The position numbers were made by a program, and so were the translations under genes. From assembly GCA_905207515.1 (NCBI GenBank), contig CAJLLK010000003.1, positions 1 to 42,332 on the forward strand: 42,332 nucleotides of DNA. The letters run 5' to 3'. The stretch is from an uncultured Christensenella sp. GTDB taxonomy: Bacteria; Bacillota; Clostridia; Christensenellales; UBA1242. The notes under the pieces are model-generated. The model ran no database searches. It was given only the letters and a program-made list of their open reading frames with translations, and had not been told where the DNA came from. Shown piece by piece: positions 20,801 through 26,370 of the stretch; the first letter of the stretch is position 1, and every line of letters starts with the position of its first letter.

Positions 20801-22168
20801 GACGCTGTCGGAACTGTCATGAACTTCACACTGAGACCTGTTGCCGTGTCTTTCTCAAACGCAAATGTTGTTGGTGCTTTGGCAGGAAGAGTTGACGGCG
20901 GAAAAATCTTCAACGTCGATGTGGAACTTATGACCGAAAATTCAGCTAAATTGATTGTTGTCGGCAAGAATATTGTTGGCGGTGCTGTTGGTTTGACACT
21001 TGGAAACTTCAGAATGCAAAATGTCAACTCTCAACTTGGGGCAAAAGCTAGAACGCAAGCAAGCACAATTTTGAACAACTTTGACAGTTCAAACAGCAAC
21101 TTTGAAAACTATTCATTTGCTGGCGGTTTGGCAGGTGTTTTGAGTGGAAGTGGAACGCTCTCAAACAGCAATTTGAGCAGAGCTATTTCTGTTTTGGGTG
21201 CAAAGACTGGACTTATGTTTGGGCTTATTGATGCTGGTGTCAGCGTTTCTGACATTGACGTTGTGATGAATGCTGATATGCTCATAAATGCATACACATA
21301 CGGCGGACTTGTTGCTGGAGAAAGCAAAGGTTTGGTCAGCGGTGTGGATGTTGTCGGCTTCAACGGATATTTCACAAACTTCAGACAAGTTCCGTTTGAA
21401 CCAGAAGCAGTTGGTGGCTTTGCAGGTTTGATAAGTGGCGGCTCAATTGACAACATTTCAGTTTCGCAGTCAATTCAAACCAGCAACGAAACTTCTCGCA
21501 CTGGAATTGCTTATTTGGGCGGCGTTGCGGGTGTGATAACTGAGTCGGTCAACCTTTCTGATGTCGACATGAGCGGGTCGTTGGTTGGTTTGCAAGTTGT
21601 TGGCGGTCTTGCTGGAAATATTTCCACAACAAACAGAGTGACATTTGAAAATGTCGATGTTCAGAGCGGGCTTGAAGTTCGTGGGCTCAACATCACCGAG
21701 ATTGGTCTTGGTGGAATTGTTGGCGAACTTGTTCAAAGTGGAGTTGTTTCTGTGATTAACACAGAAAATTCTGAAAACAACATTCAAATTTCTGTCAACG
21801 TCAACATGCAAGTTTATGGAAGTGGCGTAAACATTTATGTTGGTCCAATCATCGGAAACAACAGGTCAAATTTGGCTCACACAATTTCAAACACTTTCAT
21901 GAGCGTGACAGGAAGCGCTTCTGCTCTTGATTTGTCTGGCGAAAGTGGAGGCACGGTCAGCGAACACATTTATGTGGCTTTGGATGAAGACGAAAACGCG
22001 ACCTTAAACAGAACCGCTGATGAAATCATTGAAGACAGCATTTTGCCAGGAACAAGTGAAGTGTATTACTTCTGCGATGTGACTTTCTCGACTCAACAAA
22101 ATGCAGGGGCTGCAACAAACTATACGCTCTATCTCAACTTGTATGGTGTGCCAACTGTTAGAAATTAG
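11801..22168 (+). CDS. Giant (3455-residue) GLUG-repeat surface lipoprotein
   Basis: About 380 kDa. The N-terminus is a signal peptide ending FFVGC (Cys28) followed by NRD, so a lipoprotein with an atypical lipobox. Residues 36-130 look like an Ig-type beta domain. Three modules start with a similar phrase (NP-x-LIx...YxLxxDI): near 1126, 2472 and 2912. Each continues into GLUG-type repeats such as GGIAGYVD, GGIVGFD, GLVAMNDGYITNS, AGGLAGVLSG and GGLAGNIS, which form right-handed beta-solenoids in bacterial surface proteins. A Big_2-like stretch lies near 1696-1752. The protein is rich in Asn, Thr, Ser and Asp and poor in Cys. There is no LPXTG, sortase signal or C-terminal membrane helix. 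AAAGGAAC precedes ATG 11801. It follows a VirB4-like ATPase. The role is probably adhesion or envelope scaffolding; that is inference. Confidence 0.85.
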   Translation: MSKVLKNVLIGLCGVFAFLFAGVFFVGCNRDYSNIQLTADQQNLVLNKDDSETVVFTLENYVGGFSNRVQINALSDGQTEIFSYSEPIYLSDNEFQVTVTGTAGGTGRLEVKTLQGGKTCYVDINVEQYSSSMEYDNSVLYVSNETDFVPTADIFDFDNNTTHKELSYFYLEPVLDVDGYLTPALDLEELKNYDLVGIETNEQNSYATFSDGVSLPINIDIIQFDRVVLNKTDTGNSLILQYQDANHNVELQSQILMLAVYDHSLPENGGDAYENILYVVSPVYVLPSLEFSVEGGYIDPETQQIDFQPFEDDSIRVVPNNTYMREYVLKITLNNSFAQDQIVDSSPIEFFKSQSNNYVDIDFFNYEGEEPQENVRYFKISQNSQTQTETRFTIEIMYNIAQDIDDESVHVRKDFQANIEIAPNALLVNGTPEPEKITLYNYYQFPEFGWNELVFDVASGLESSPNFDGIYFEFDASYLDLTYNGINVVSDPDGTGRLYTDLSVPFYIRGAYDCEGIDEITLTVHLKSDILQNQETNEIVLPITFEIVEGARDIFVDANYQNYNRTFNLDFEAGTQDFNNVIYADQLFQYTIYSLDDGDDVVDIDTHDENPYLAGNFLNLSITPKAIGTGYYNIYLDNGMMITLTFNVSRTLKAETTSIQLSSEGNDAVTNFAVLSDGQEEYNNIVSMEILNSSTRDRVTFGSLAYLDVVANTTRENIEFVPREAGIISVVSTGANYRITTLDNGYVAVDLTLTGQTIENFRTLPIELNYIIYISSYSLLEEFYLRNGNNYALNNTIYRGGDDESASVSFSVTANNERSFGFYRYTFLSSALPEFFNNPTQVQDGLEYYVQDSQIGTFMNYTTFDQEYIYFYAQDAAGTAISPSIVATISVTDEDGNQVETPKTIKLVLNNSLMFYAQNDTYVYEEKDDLGNVINTLIYTIEFENMIYSVDVFGEFDLNNFTYRTTSTFDYQLTLSSNVRQRNLTRRFDATINCRPFQSVESISLTSSVTELNFSNDVLTYTLGVYTYPTNSTNKNLNVDIIRTNDNPYSILDYTIDYSGRETGTYSITFSCENFFNAHQDDIVDIEDSLTGTIFIYPSEWGDNYSSINSNLRPIEIDFQYRNGSINNPYLLETVEDIQNINTNEITLRSHYELASVIDMTSVENFTPIGILTDGEGKTVVGFSGSIVGTSSQAAITNVVVTENNFLEEVDGVYYGGLFAKINDNYTYYVNGEERSFTPTINNISVSGSFNLDMPGSGYLSLVAAVNEGELVNVGTRVSSSKIDTADNSVVYVGAISGVNYGLILQDFTFYESGNGTSKILAYFNDALTINMRYSNVFAGGIAGFSSGQIKRITSQNLSLYGYSSYSAYTLIDVTGVGSNNGHQNVAVGGAVGLSSFNTQSTFVGAGGGATDLLLPEIEIGDVYLDANDGSLIENLLVGGEIDTTALVDSVDYVGGIAGYVDAVNTRRITFRDNTSRMFLRAQEYVGGIVGFDVYSTAYNDNGRSYFEPNTIEAVDDGRSAFYAAAIIKTNAFPDGAIDTTSKGDAFFAIGNASRNNAAYGTDIFTVSSYLQRNKDDIVLFDGENAASATVVNANSSSTDNFYGDYIVVERISSGNNNYYIRNTFEFEKKMVELGLEDSDFVMTSDQPNSPTVYFMYYFSVESVLNGTTASQVQIDELNETLNVYTPNNPFYPFALTNQEVNIVSSSTSILSIDINGNITLRRPGLAIINLSSIVNTQTTRQIYVYVVNYFDKNVTTSMFYTSKTSDGVLVNNNSTSTIYGNSTSRLELVPSYSLDKVDGEDYLIDGERVFISGNGVLNYRNVNYVLTKNYQMTVDYSPKDDENYFSRVEISNQTVFLYKNPNKNPDETSTDTYQFVPVLKTEIVVDGTTYTYFYELSNAEINLNVRYREQATSIKGNFGSFNLQSNGDFSDTITVVSTNPQELLFYQVFFNGELIQNRLPGAVGDINENTWESYINYGGDYSNNDQFFNLHFERRAGEQNVFDYTCEVNTLSNRFLTNRDIYGEYVVTFYASQLEEGVTYSIRINLTEAKINSISISNFSHMSDISVEDYVIVPSQRGLLEITLDPVEGIFDEISISNNAANYASGANEATLTFVYEKVGQTEVEYVLAPTFGDYANGTLSFTYAELMEFFDNLNESFADENASVSYVGKIYVSYFMPSVNVEDGQEAGFDVEVRYGNDLPKTQTLPLTIQLGSYAQLEFADKEAYGGRYYVARGLSYDMVLNYYGFSPETDISIRSTNLNIVNISQVNGNYVLQVTSNPISYNNDNGYRVDIITTATKIVDGNVVRFEDTLELYVMEYVVDYVYQEGRNEDIVRGMSNGVISTAVGNPYRLEFDIRNFLEYDTTNSEIQSEVENFVNEMTQNITWQVYYNNAVTTLTASTSLRNDYFTINGFTVTPLVVYNAESDIYHFSAGAYYTMLNGRYSFSSVSNENRIYTEFSFDVHNQSTQDSPNPVRTYEEFLDMREGEWYILLDDIVLPGNEYATAHQMEEFKPISTNIAGLDGNGYALILNGTYNFTDLSDVGVFSSIGADTVIQNVTVKLSGAVNFRLNVETFNVGLLAANNAGIITNCSVESEAYENTLSILNSVTFTDSYVAGLVAMNDGYITNSRSSVRILSNAHLSGFVGVNSNTGLIASSAFVGGTLRSATATEYTAGFVIENNGQIYTSYVSGNPEAGKLYYDGTENYILSSNHVAGFAFTNTNTIEDCYSNTRLIQSGAFTAGFVFENSGNIARCFSTSIFENLQSSNYGFARANYLITDNETTSDGTILDCFYLQDSGINEGVGDIRNVAGQIEIEKLSIQAFGDMDNFSNFVVTQGRDTSSVWFFNNDTTNFANFGGAAFNTGRIELVAPNIVAFSQRELDRIETVVDATTGASYARYIYTYTSDALGTVYNPILISDAETMENYILQENNAANYNYRYYRLISDIDYSEYIFNSKLFTTRFMGYFEGNFMTVSNISLLSSDPMTYAGLFAEVGRSSLLDAVGTVMNFTLRPVAVSFSNANVVGALAGRVDGGKIFNVDVELMTENSAKLIVVGKNIVGGAVGLTLGNFRMQNVNSQLGAKARTQASTILNNFDSSNSNFENYSFAGGLAGVLSGSGTLSNSNLSRAISVLGAKTGLMFGLIDAGVSVSDIDVVMNADMLINAYTYGGLVAGESKGLVSGVDVVGFNGYFTNFRQVPFEPEAVGGFAGLISGGSIDNISVSQSIQTSNETSRTGIAYLGGVAGVITESVNLSDVDMSGSLVGLQVVGGLAGNISTTNRVTFENVDVQSGLEVRGLNITEIGLGGIVGELVQSGVVSVINTENSENNIQISVNVNMQVYGSGVNIYVGPIIGNNRSNLAHTISNTFMSVTGSASALDLSGESGGTVSEHIYVALDEDENATLNRTADEIIEDSILPGTSEVYYFCDVTFSTQQNAGAATNYTLYLNLYGVPTVRN
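15177..16480 (+). repeat. GLUG-type repeat module A inside the giant protein
   Basis: Encodes residues about 1126-1560: an opening NPYLLETVEDIQN...YELASVIDM...FTPIG unit, then repeats of the form GGxxGxx with intervening hydrophobic strands (YGGLFAKIND, AGGIAGFSSG, VGGIAGYVDA, VGGIVGFDV). Confidence 0.65.
19210..20410 (+). repeat. GLUG-type repeat module B inside the giant protein
   Basis: Residues about 2470-2870. Opens NPVRTYEEFLDMREGEWYI followed by LLDDI and FKPIS, then Asn-rich repeats such as NVGLLAANNAGIITNC, VAGLVAMNDGYITNS, TAGFVIENNGQIYTS and TAGFVFENSGNIARC at roughly 22-45 residue spacing. Confidence 0.7.
20536..22120 (+). repeat. GLUG-type repeat module C inside the giant protein
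   Basis: Residues about 2912-3440. Opens YNPILISDAETMENYI, then YYRLISDIDYSEYIF and FMGYFEGN, then YAGLFAEVG, VVGALAGRVDGGKIFNV, VGGAVGLTLG, AGGLAGVLSG, YGGLVAGESKG, VGGFAGLISGG, LGGVAGVITES, VGGLAGNIS and LGGIVGELVQSG. Confidence 0.7.
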
Positions 22169-22237
22169 TTTTTGCTTTTGATGAAGAGATTTGCCAAAAT
22201 TTTTGCAGACAAAATTTTGAAAATGTTTTAAAATTGC

Positions 22238-22267
22238 TTGATTAAAAATTTTGTTTTGTGTTAAAAT
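22238..22267 (+). promoter_or_regulatory. Distal promoter P1 upstream of rpoB
   Basis: TTGATT (22238-22243), 18-base spacer, TAAAAT (22262-22267), with TGTG one base before the -10. Confidence 0.55.
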
Positions 22268-22394
22268 CTCTCCATAAGAAGTGTTGCTTCTTGAAATTGC
22301 GCTAAAAAATTGTTGTTTGCAATGAAAAATTTGTCGAACATTGTGTTTTGCGAAAATAATTATAAAAATATTACAAATTTTTGCTAAAAATCTA

Positions 22395-22423
22395 TTGACT
22401 TATGTTTTTCTATCTGGTATAAT
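22395..22423 (+). promoter_or_regulatory. Proximal promoter P2 of rpoBC
   Basis: TTGACT (22395-22400), exactly 17 bases, TATAAT (22418-22423), plus TG one base before the -10. The start site should be near 22430. Confidence 0.88.
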
Positions 22424-22479
22424 GAGTTAGTTAATTGGCGCAATGTTGGAAAATTTTATAAAATTTAACTTAAAATGAT

Positions 22480-22522
22480 GGGAATTAGGGAGTTTTTTTG
22501 ACCCCCTAAGTCCCTTTTTTTT
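22480..22522 (+). terminator. Leader terminator/attenuator before rpoB
   Basis: GGGA-A-TTAGGG-A-G (22480-22492) pairs with C-C-CCCTAA-G-TCCC (22502-22514) with two mismatches over a 9-base loop, followed by eight T residues (22515-22522). It lies between P2 and the rpoB start, so it must be at least partly read through: a probable attenuator. Confidence 0.75.
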
Positions 22523-22608
22523 GGTTTTTACACGCCAATAAAACATTGCGAAAGAAACTTTTGTTTCTGCACAATCTTCTTCAGAAATTTTTTTAAGGGG
22601 TAGTGATT

Positions 22609-25600
22609 ATGTCAAACATCATCAGAAAACAAAAATTTGGAAAAACGGAAAGATATACTTTTGCTCAACTCAAAGATTATATCGATATTCCACCTCTTCT
22701 TGAAATCCAGAAAAACTCTTTCAAAGATTTCATTCAAAACGGCATCAAGGAAGTTCTTGACGAATTTTCTCCTGTTGTGGACTATTCTGGAAAGGCAAAG
22801 CTTTATTTTCTTGATGTCATCATGGACGAAAAGCCTAAGTATGACAAAAAAGAATGCAAGAGAAGAAGTGCAACTTATTCCGTTCCACTCAACGTGAAAA
22901 CTCGTTTTGTTGTTGAAGAAACAGGTCAAGCTGTGGAAGATGTTGTTTTCTTGGGCGACATCCCTTATATGACAGATGACTGCTCTTTCATTTTCAACGG
23001 TGTTGAAAGAGTTGTGGTTAATCAAATCATCAAGTCTCCAAATTATTATCTTTTGAGAGATAAGTCAAGAGACAACACCACTCTTCATGGACAAATCATT
23101 CCAAAGCGTGGAATGTATATTGAATTCGAACAAGGCGCAAACGAAGTTTTGAAAGTTGTTCTTGACAGAAAACATAAAGTTACGCTTGGACTTTTCTTGA
23201 AATGTTTTGGCTACACTGCTGACGAAATTTCAAAGCTCTTCGGCGACCACAGACTCATCAAAAACGTTCTTGAAAAAGAGACTCAAAACACTCAAGAAGA
23301 AGCACTTTTGGAATTTGCTAGAAAAACAAGACCTGCGGATGTTCCTTCTGCCGAAACCACAAGAAGTTATTTGAACCTTTGGTTCTTCTCAGAACAATGG
23401 TATAACCTTTCTAGAGTTGGAAGATACAATCTTAACAAGAAATTTTCTTTTGAAAGAAGACTTCCTGGTCATATTTTGGCCGAAGATGTTGTTTCTCCAG
23501 ACGGCGAGCTTATTGCAAAGGCTGGCGTTGAAGTGACATCTGAAATCGCTCACAACATCAAGGCAAGCGGCGTTAACGAAGTTTGGATTCAACTTCCTGA
23601 CAAAAAATATTTGATGAGAAGCAACAACAGAGTAAAACTTTCTGACGTCTTCCCTTGCGACGAAAAGGCACTTGGAATTTTGGAAGAAGTTTATTATCCA
23701 GTTCTTGCTGAAATTTTGAAAGAAAACAAAACAAAAGAAAAGAGAATGCAAGCCATCAAAGAACACGCCAAAGATTTGATGATCACAACTCTCACAATGG
23801 ATGACATTTTGGCAGCTATCAGCATGTATCTTGACGTTTTGGAAGGCATTGAAAAAACTGATAAGATTGAACACTTGTCAAACAAGAGAATTGCCACTGT
23901 TGGCGAATTGTTCCACGACCACTTCAGAAGCGGCGTGACAAAGCTTGTTGCAAACATCAGAGAAACTTTGCAAGGAAAAGAACTTTCTGAAGTTACTCCA
24001 AGACAGATTGTCAACCCTAAGGCTGTCAACAGAGCACTCAGAGATTTTGTGGCTTCTTCTCAGCTTTCTCAACTTATGGACCAAGTCAACCCACTTTCTG
24101 GAATCACTCAAAAACGTCGTGTTTCGGCTGTTGGTCCTGGCGGAATTAAGAAAGAAAGAGCTGATGCTGAAGTTCGTGATATTCACTACACAAACTATGG
24201 CAGAATTTGCCCTATTGAAACGCCTGAAGGTCAAGCCATCGGTCTTGTTAACACGCTGACAAGTTATGCAAAAGTAAACGAATATGGCTTCCTTGAAACT
24301 CCATATAGAAAAGTTGACAAAGAAACCGGAAAAGTTTCTGATAAGTGCGAATATTACATGGCTGACATTGAAGACACCGCTTACATCGCTCAGGCGACAG
24401 AACCACTTGACGAAGAAGGCAGATTTGTCAACAAGAGAATTGTTTGCCGTCACAAAGATTATGCAATTGAAGTGCCAGCAAAACAAGTTGATTTGGTGGA
24501 CGCATCCCCAAGACAGTTTATCTCTGTGGCAACATCACTCATTCCGTTTGTAAACTCAAACGAAGCTAACCGTGCGCTCATGGGTGCAAACATGCAACGT
24601 CAAGCTGTTCCACTTTTGAGACCAGAAGCTCCAATTGTTGGAACGGGAATGGAAGCTAAAGTCGCTCATGACTGCGGTTACACTCAACTTGCTAGAGAAG
24701 ACGGCGAAGTTGTTTATGTCAGCGCTGACGAAGTGCGCGTTAAAAATGTCAAAGGCGAAATTGACATTTACACATTGACCAAATTTGACAAAACAAACGA
24801 TGAAACTTGCGCAAATCAAAAACCTTGCGTTGTTAAAGGCGAAAAAGTTAAGAAAGGCGAAGTTATCATCGACGGATATTCAACTGAAAACGGCGAATTG
24901 GCACTTGGAAAGAATGTTCTTGTCGGCTATATGAACTGGGAAGGATATAACTATGAAGACGCCGTTATCATCAGCGAAAGATTGGTCAAAGAAGATGTTT
25001 ACACTTCAATCTGCTTGAAAGTTGAAGAATTGAAGTGCCGAACAACCAAACTTGGTGACGAAATCATCACAAGAGACATTCCAAACCTTGGCGACGAAGC
25101 TCTCAAAAACTTGGATGAAAACGGAATTATCAGAATTGGTGCTGAAGTTAGACCAGGCGACATCTTGGTCGGAAAAGTCACTCCAAAGGGCGAAACTGAA
25201 CTCTCTCCTGAAGAAAGATTGCTTCGAGCTATCTTTGGCGAGAAGGCTAGAGAAGTCAGAGACACATCTCTTCGTGTTCAACACGGAAAGGGCGGCGTTG
25301 TTGTTGACGTTCAAGTGTTCAGCAGAAAGAACAAAGACGAGCTTGAACCTGGCGTCAACGAACTTGTTAAAGTTTTCATTGCTCAAAAGAGAAAACTTTC
25401 TGTCGGCGACAAGATGAGCGGTCGTTACGGAAACAAGGGCTGCATCTCAATTGTTATGCCTGAAGCTGACATGCCTTTCATGGCAAACGGCAGACCACTT
25501 GACATCATTCTGAACCCACTCGGCGTTCCTTCTCGTATGAACTTGGGACAAATTCTTGAAGTTCACTTAGGACTTGTGGCTGGCTCACTTGGCTGGAAAG

Positions 25601-26316
25601 TTGCCACACCGTCATTCGATGGCGCGGATGCAGAAAAAATTCAACAGCTTTTGGTGGAAAACAATTTCCCAGCTGACGGAAAAGTTCAACTTTATGACGG
25701 CAGAACTGGCGAACCTTTTGAAAACAAAACCACCATCGGAATGAAATATATGCTCAAACTTAACCATATGGTTGACAGCAAAATTCACGCTCGTTCAATC
25801 GGGCCTTACTCACTCATCACTCAACAACCACTCGGCGGAAAAGCTCTCTTCGGGGGACAAAGATTTGGTGAAATGGAAGTTTGGGCTTTGGAAGCTTATG
25901 GTGCTTCTCATGTTCTTCAAGAAATGCTCACCGTCAAGTCAGACGATGTTGTCGGAAGAGTTAAGACTTTTGAAGCAATTGTCAAAGGTCAACCTATTGC
26001 AGAACCAGGCATTCCTGAAAGCTTCAAAGTTTTGATAAAAGAATTGCAAGCTCTTGCACTTGACGTTAAGATTTTGACAGAAAATGACGAAGAAATTGAA
26101 CTTCCTGAACTTTCTCAAGATGAACAAGACAAGGTTGGGCTTGAAAGCGAAGTTGAAAAAGATTTGAACAAGGTAACTTTGGATATTGATGATATGATGT
26201 CCAATGAAGACGAAGAAAAAACAGAAGTTCAGAAAGAAATCGAAGAAGAAACTTCAATGCCTGCTGGACTTGAAGACCTCAATCTCTTCGACGATTTCGG
26301 AGATTTTGATGAATAA
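22609..26316 (+). CDS. rpoB: DNA-directed RNA polymerase beta subunit
   Basis: 1235 residues, with the normal beta-subunit domain order: protrusion and lobe, rifampicin pocket (about 483-512), the CPIETPEG segment, the KxGDKMSGRYGNKG catalytic/bridge-contact region, and the C-terminal clamp anchor GGKALFGGQRFGEMEVWALEAYGA. It ends in an acidic tail (residues about 1170-1235) longer than in Bacillus subtilis. ATG 22609 follows AAGGGG at good spacing; GTG 22603 is upstream but less well placed. In the rifampicin pocket, relative to E. coli, positions 514, 518, 523, 526, 530 and 533 differ (Leu, Val, Gly, Gln, Val, Val); the Gln is residue 501. rplJ-rplL are not upstream as they are in most genomes. 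Confidence 0.98.
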   Translation: MSNIIRKQKFGKTERYTFAQLKDYIDIPPLLEIQKNSFKDFIQNGIKEVLDEFSPVVDYSGKAKLYFLDVIMDEKPKYDKKECKRRSATYSVPLNVKTRFVVEETGQAVEDVVFLGDIPYMTDDCSFIFNGVERVVVNQIIKSPNYYLLRDKSRDNTTLHGQIIPKRGMYIEFEQGANEVLKVVLDRKHKVTLGLFLKCFGYTADEISKLFGDHRLIKNVLEKETQNTQEEALLEFARKTRPADVPSAETTRSYLNLWFFSEQWYNLSRVGRYNLNKKFSFERRLPGHILAEDVVSPDGELIAKAGVEVTSEIAHNIKASGVNEVWIQLPDKKYLMRSNNRVKLSDVFPCDEKALGILEEVYYPVLAEILKENKTKEKRMQAIKEHAKDLMITTLTMDDILAAISMYLDVLEGIEKTDKIEHLSNKRIATVGELFHDHFRSGVTKLVANIRETLQGKELSEVTPRQIVNPKAVNRALRDFVASSQLSQLMDQVNPLSGITQKRRVSAVGPGGIKKERADAEVRDIHYTNYGRICPIETPEGQAIGLVNTLTSYAKVNEYGFLETPYRKVDKETGKVSDKCEYYMADIEDTAYIAQATEPLDEEGRFVNKRIVCRHKDYAIEVPAKQVDLVDASPRQFISVATSLIPFVNSNEANRALMGANMQRQAVPLLRPEAPIVGTGMEAKVAHDCGYTQLAREDGEVVYVSADEVRVKNVKGEIDIYTLTKFDKTNDETCANQKPCVVKGEKVKKGEVIIDGYSTENGELALGKNVLVGYMNWEGYNYEDAVIISERLVKEDVYTSICLKVEELKCRTTKLGDEIITRDIPNLGDEALKNLDENGIIRIGAEVRPGDILVGKVTPKGETELSPEERLLRAIFGEKAREVRDTSLRVQHGKGGVVVDVQVFSRKNKDELEPGVNELVKVFIAQKRKLSVGDKMSGRYGNKGCISIVMPEADMPFMANGRPLDIILNPLGVPSRMNLGQILEVHLGLVAGSLGWKVATPSFDGADAEKIQQLLVENNFPADGKVQLYDGRTGEPFENKTTIGMKYMLKLNHMVDSKIHARSIGPYSLITQQPLGGKALFGGQRFGEMEVWALEAYGASHVLQEMLTVKSDDVVGRVKTFEAIVKGQPIAEPGIPESFKVLIKELQALALDVKILTENDEEIELPELSQDEQDKVGLESEVEKDLNKVTLDIDDMMSNEDEEKTEVQKEIEEETSMPAGLEDLNLFDDFGDFDE

Positions 26317-26370
26317 TTGAAAATTTTTTGATTGATATAATTTAGCATAAGCAAATTTAAGGGGAAAGAT
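26317..26370 (+). promoter_or_regulatory. rpoB-rpoC spacer with possible internal promoter
   Basis: The 54-base gap contains an extended -10 (TGA before TATAAT at 26336-26341) without a well-placed -35, and the rpoC RBS AAGGGGAAAG. A secondary promoter is possible; co-transcription with rpoB is expected. Confidence 0.4.

Larger units (their letters stand above)
22169..22608 (+). promoter_or_regulatory. Intergenic regulatory region upstream of rpoB (440 bases)
   Basis: No gene is seen in this gap. It holds, in order, a distal promoter P1 (22238-22267), a small hairpin AAGAAG/CTTCTT (22276-22292) near the P1 start site, a strong proximal promoter P2 (22395-22423), a leader of about 180 bases with an intrinsic terminator (22480-22522), and two alternative long-range pairings. 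I see no clear terminator for the giant gene, so read-through into rpoB is possible. Confidence 0.7.
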
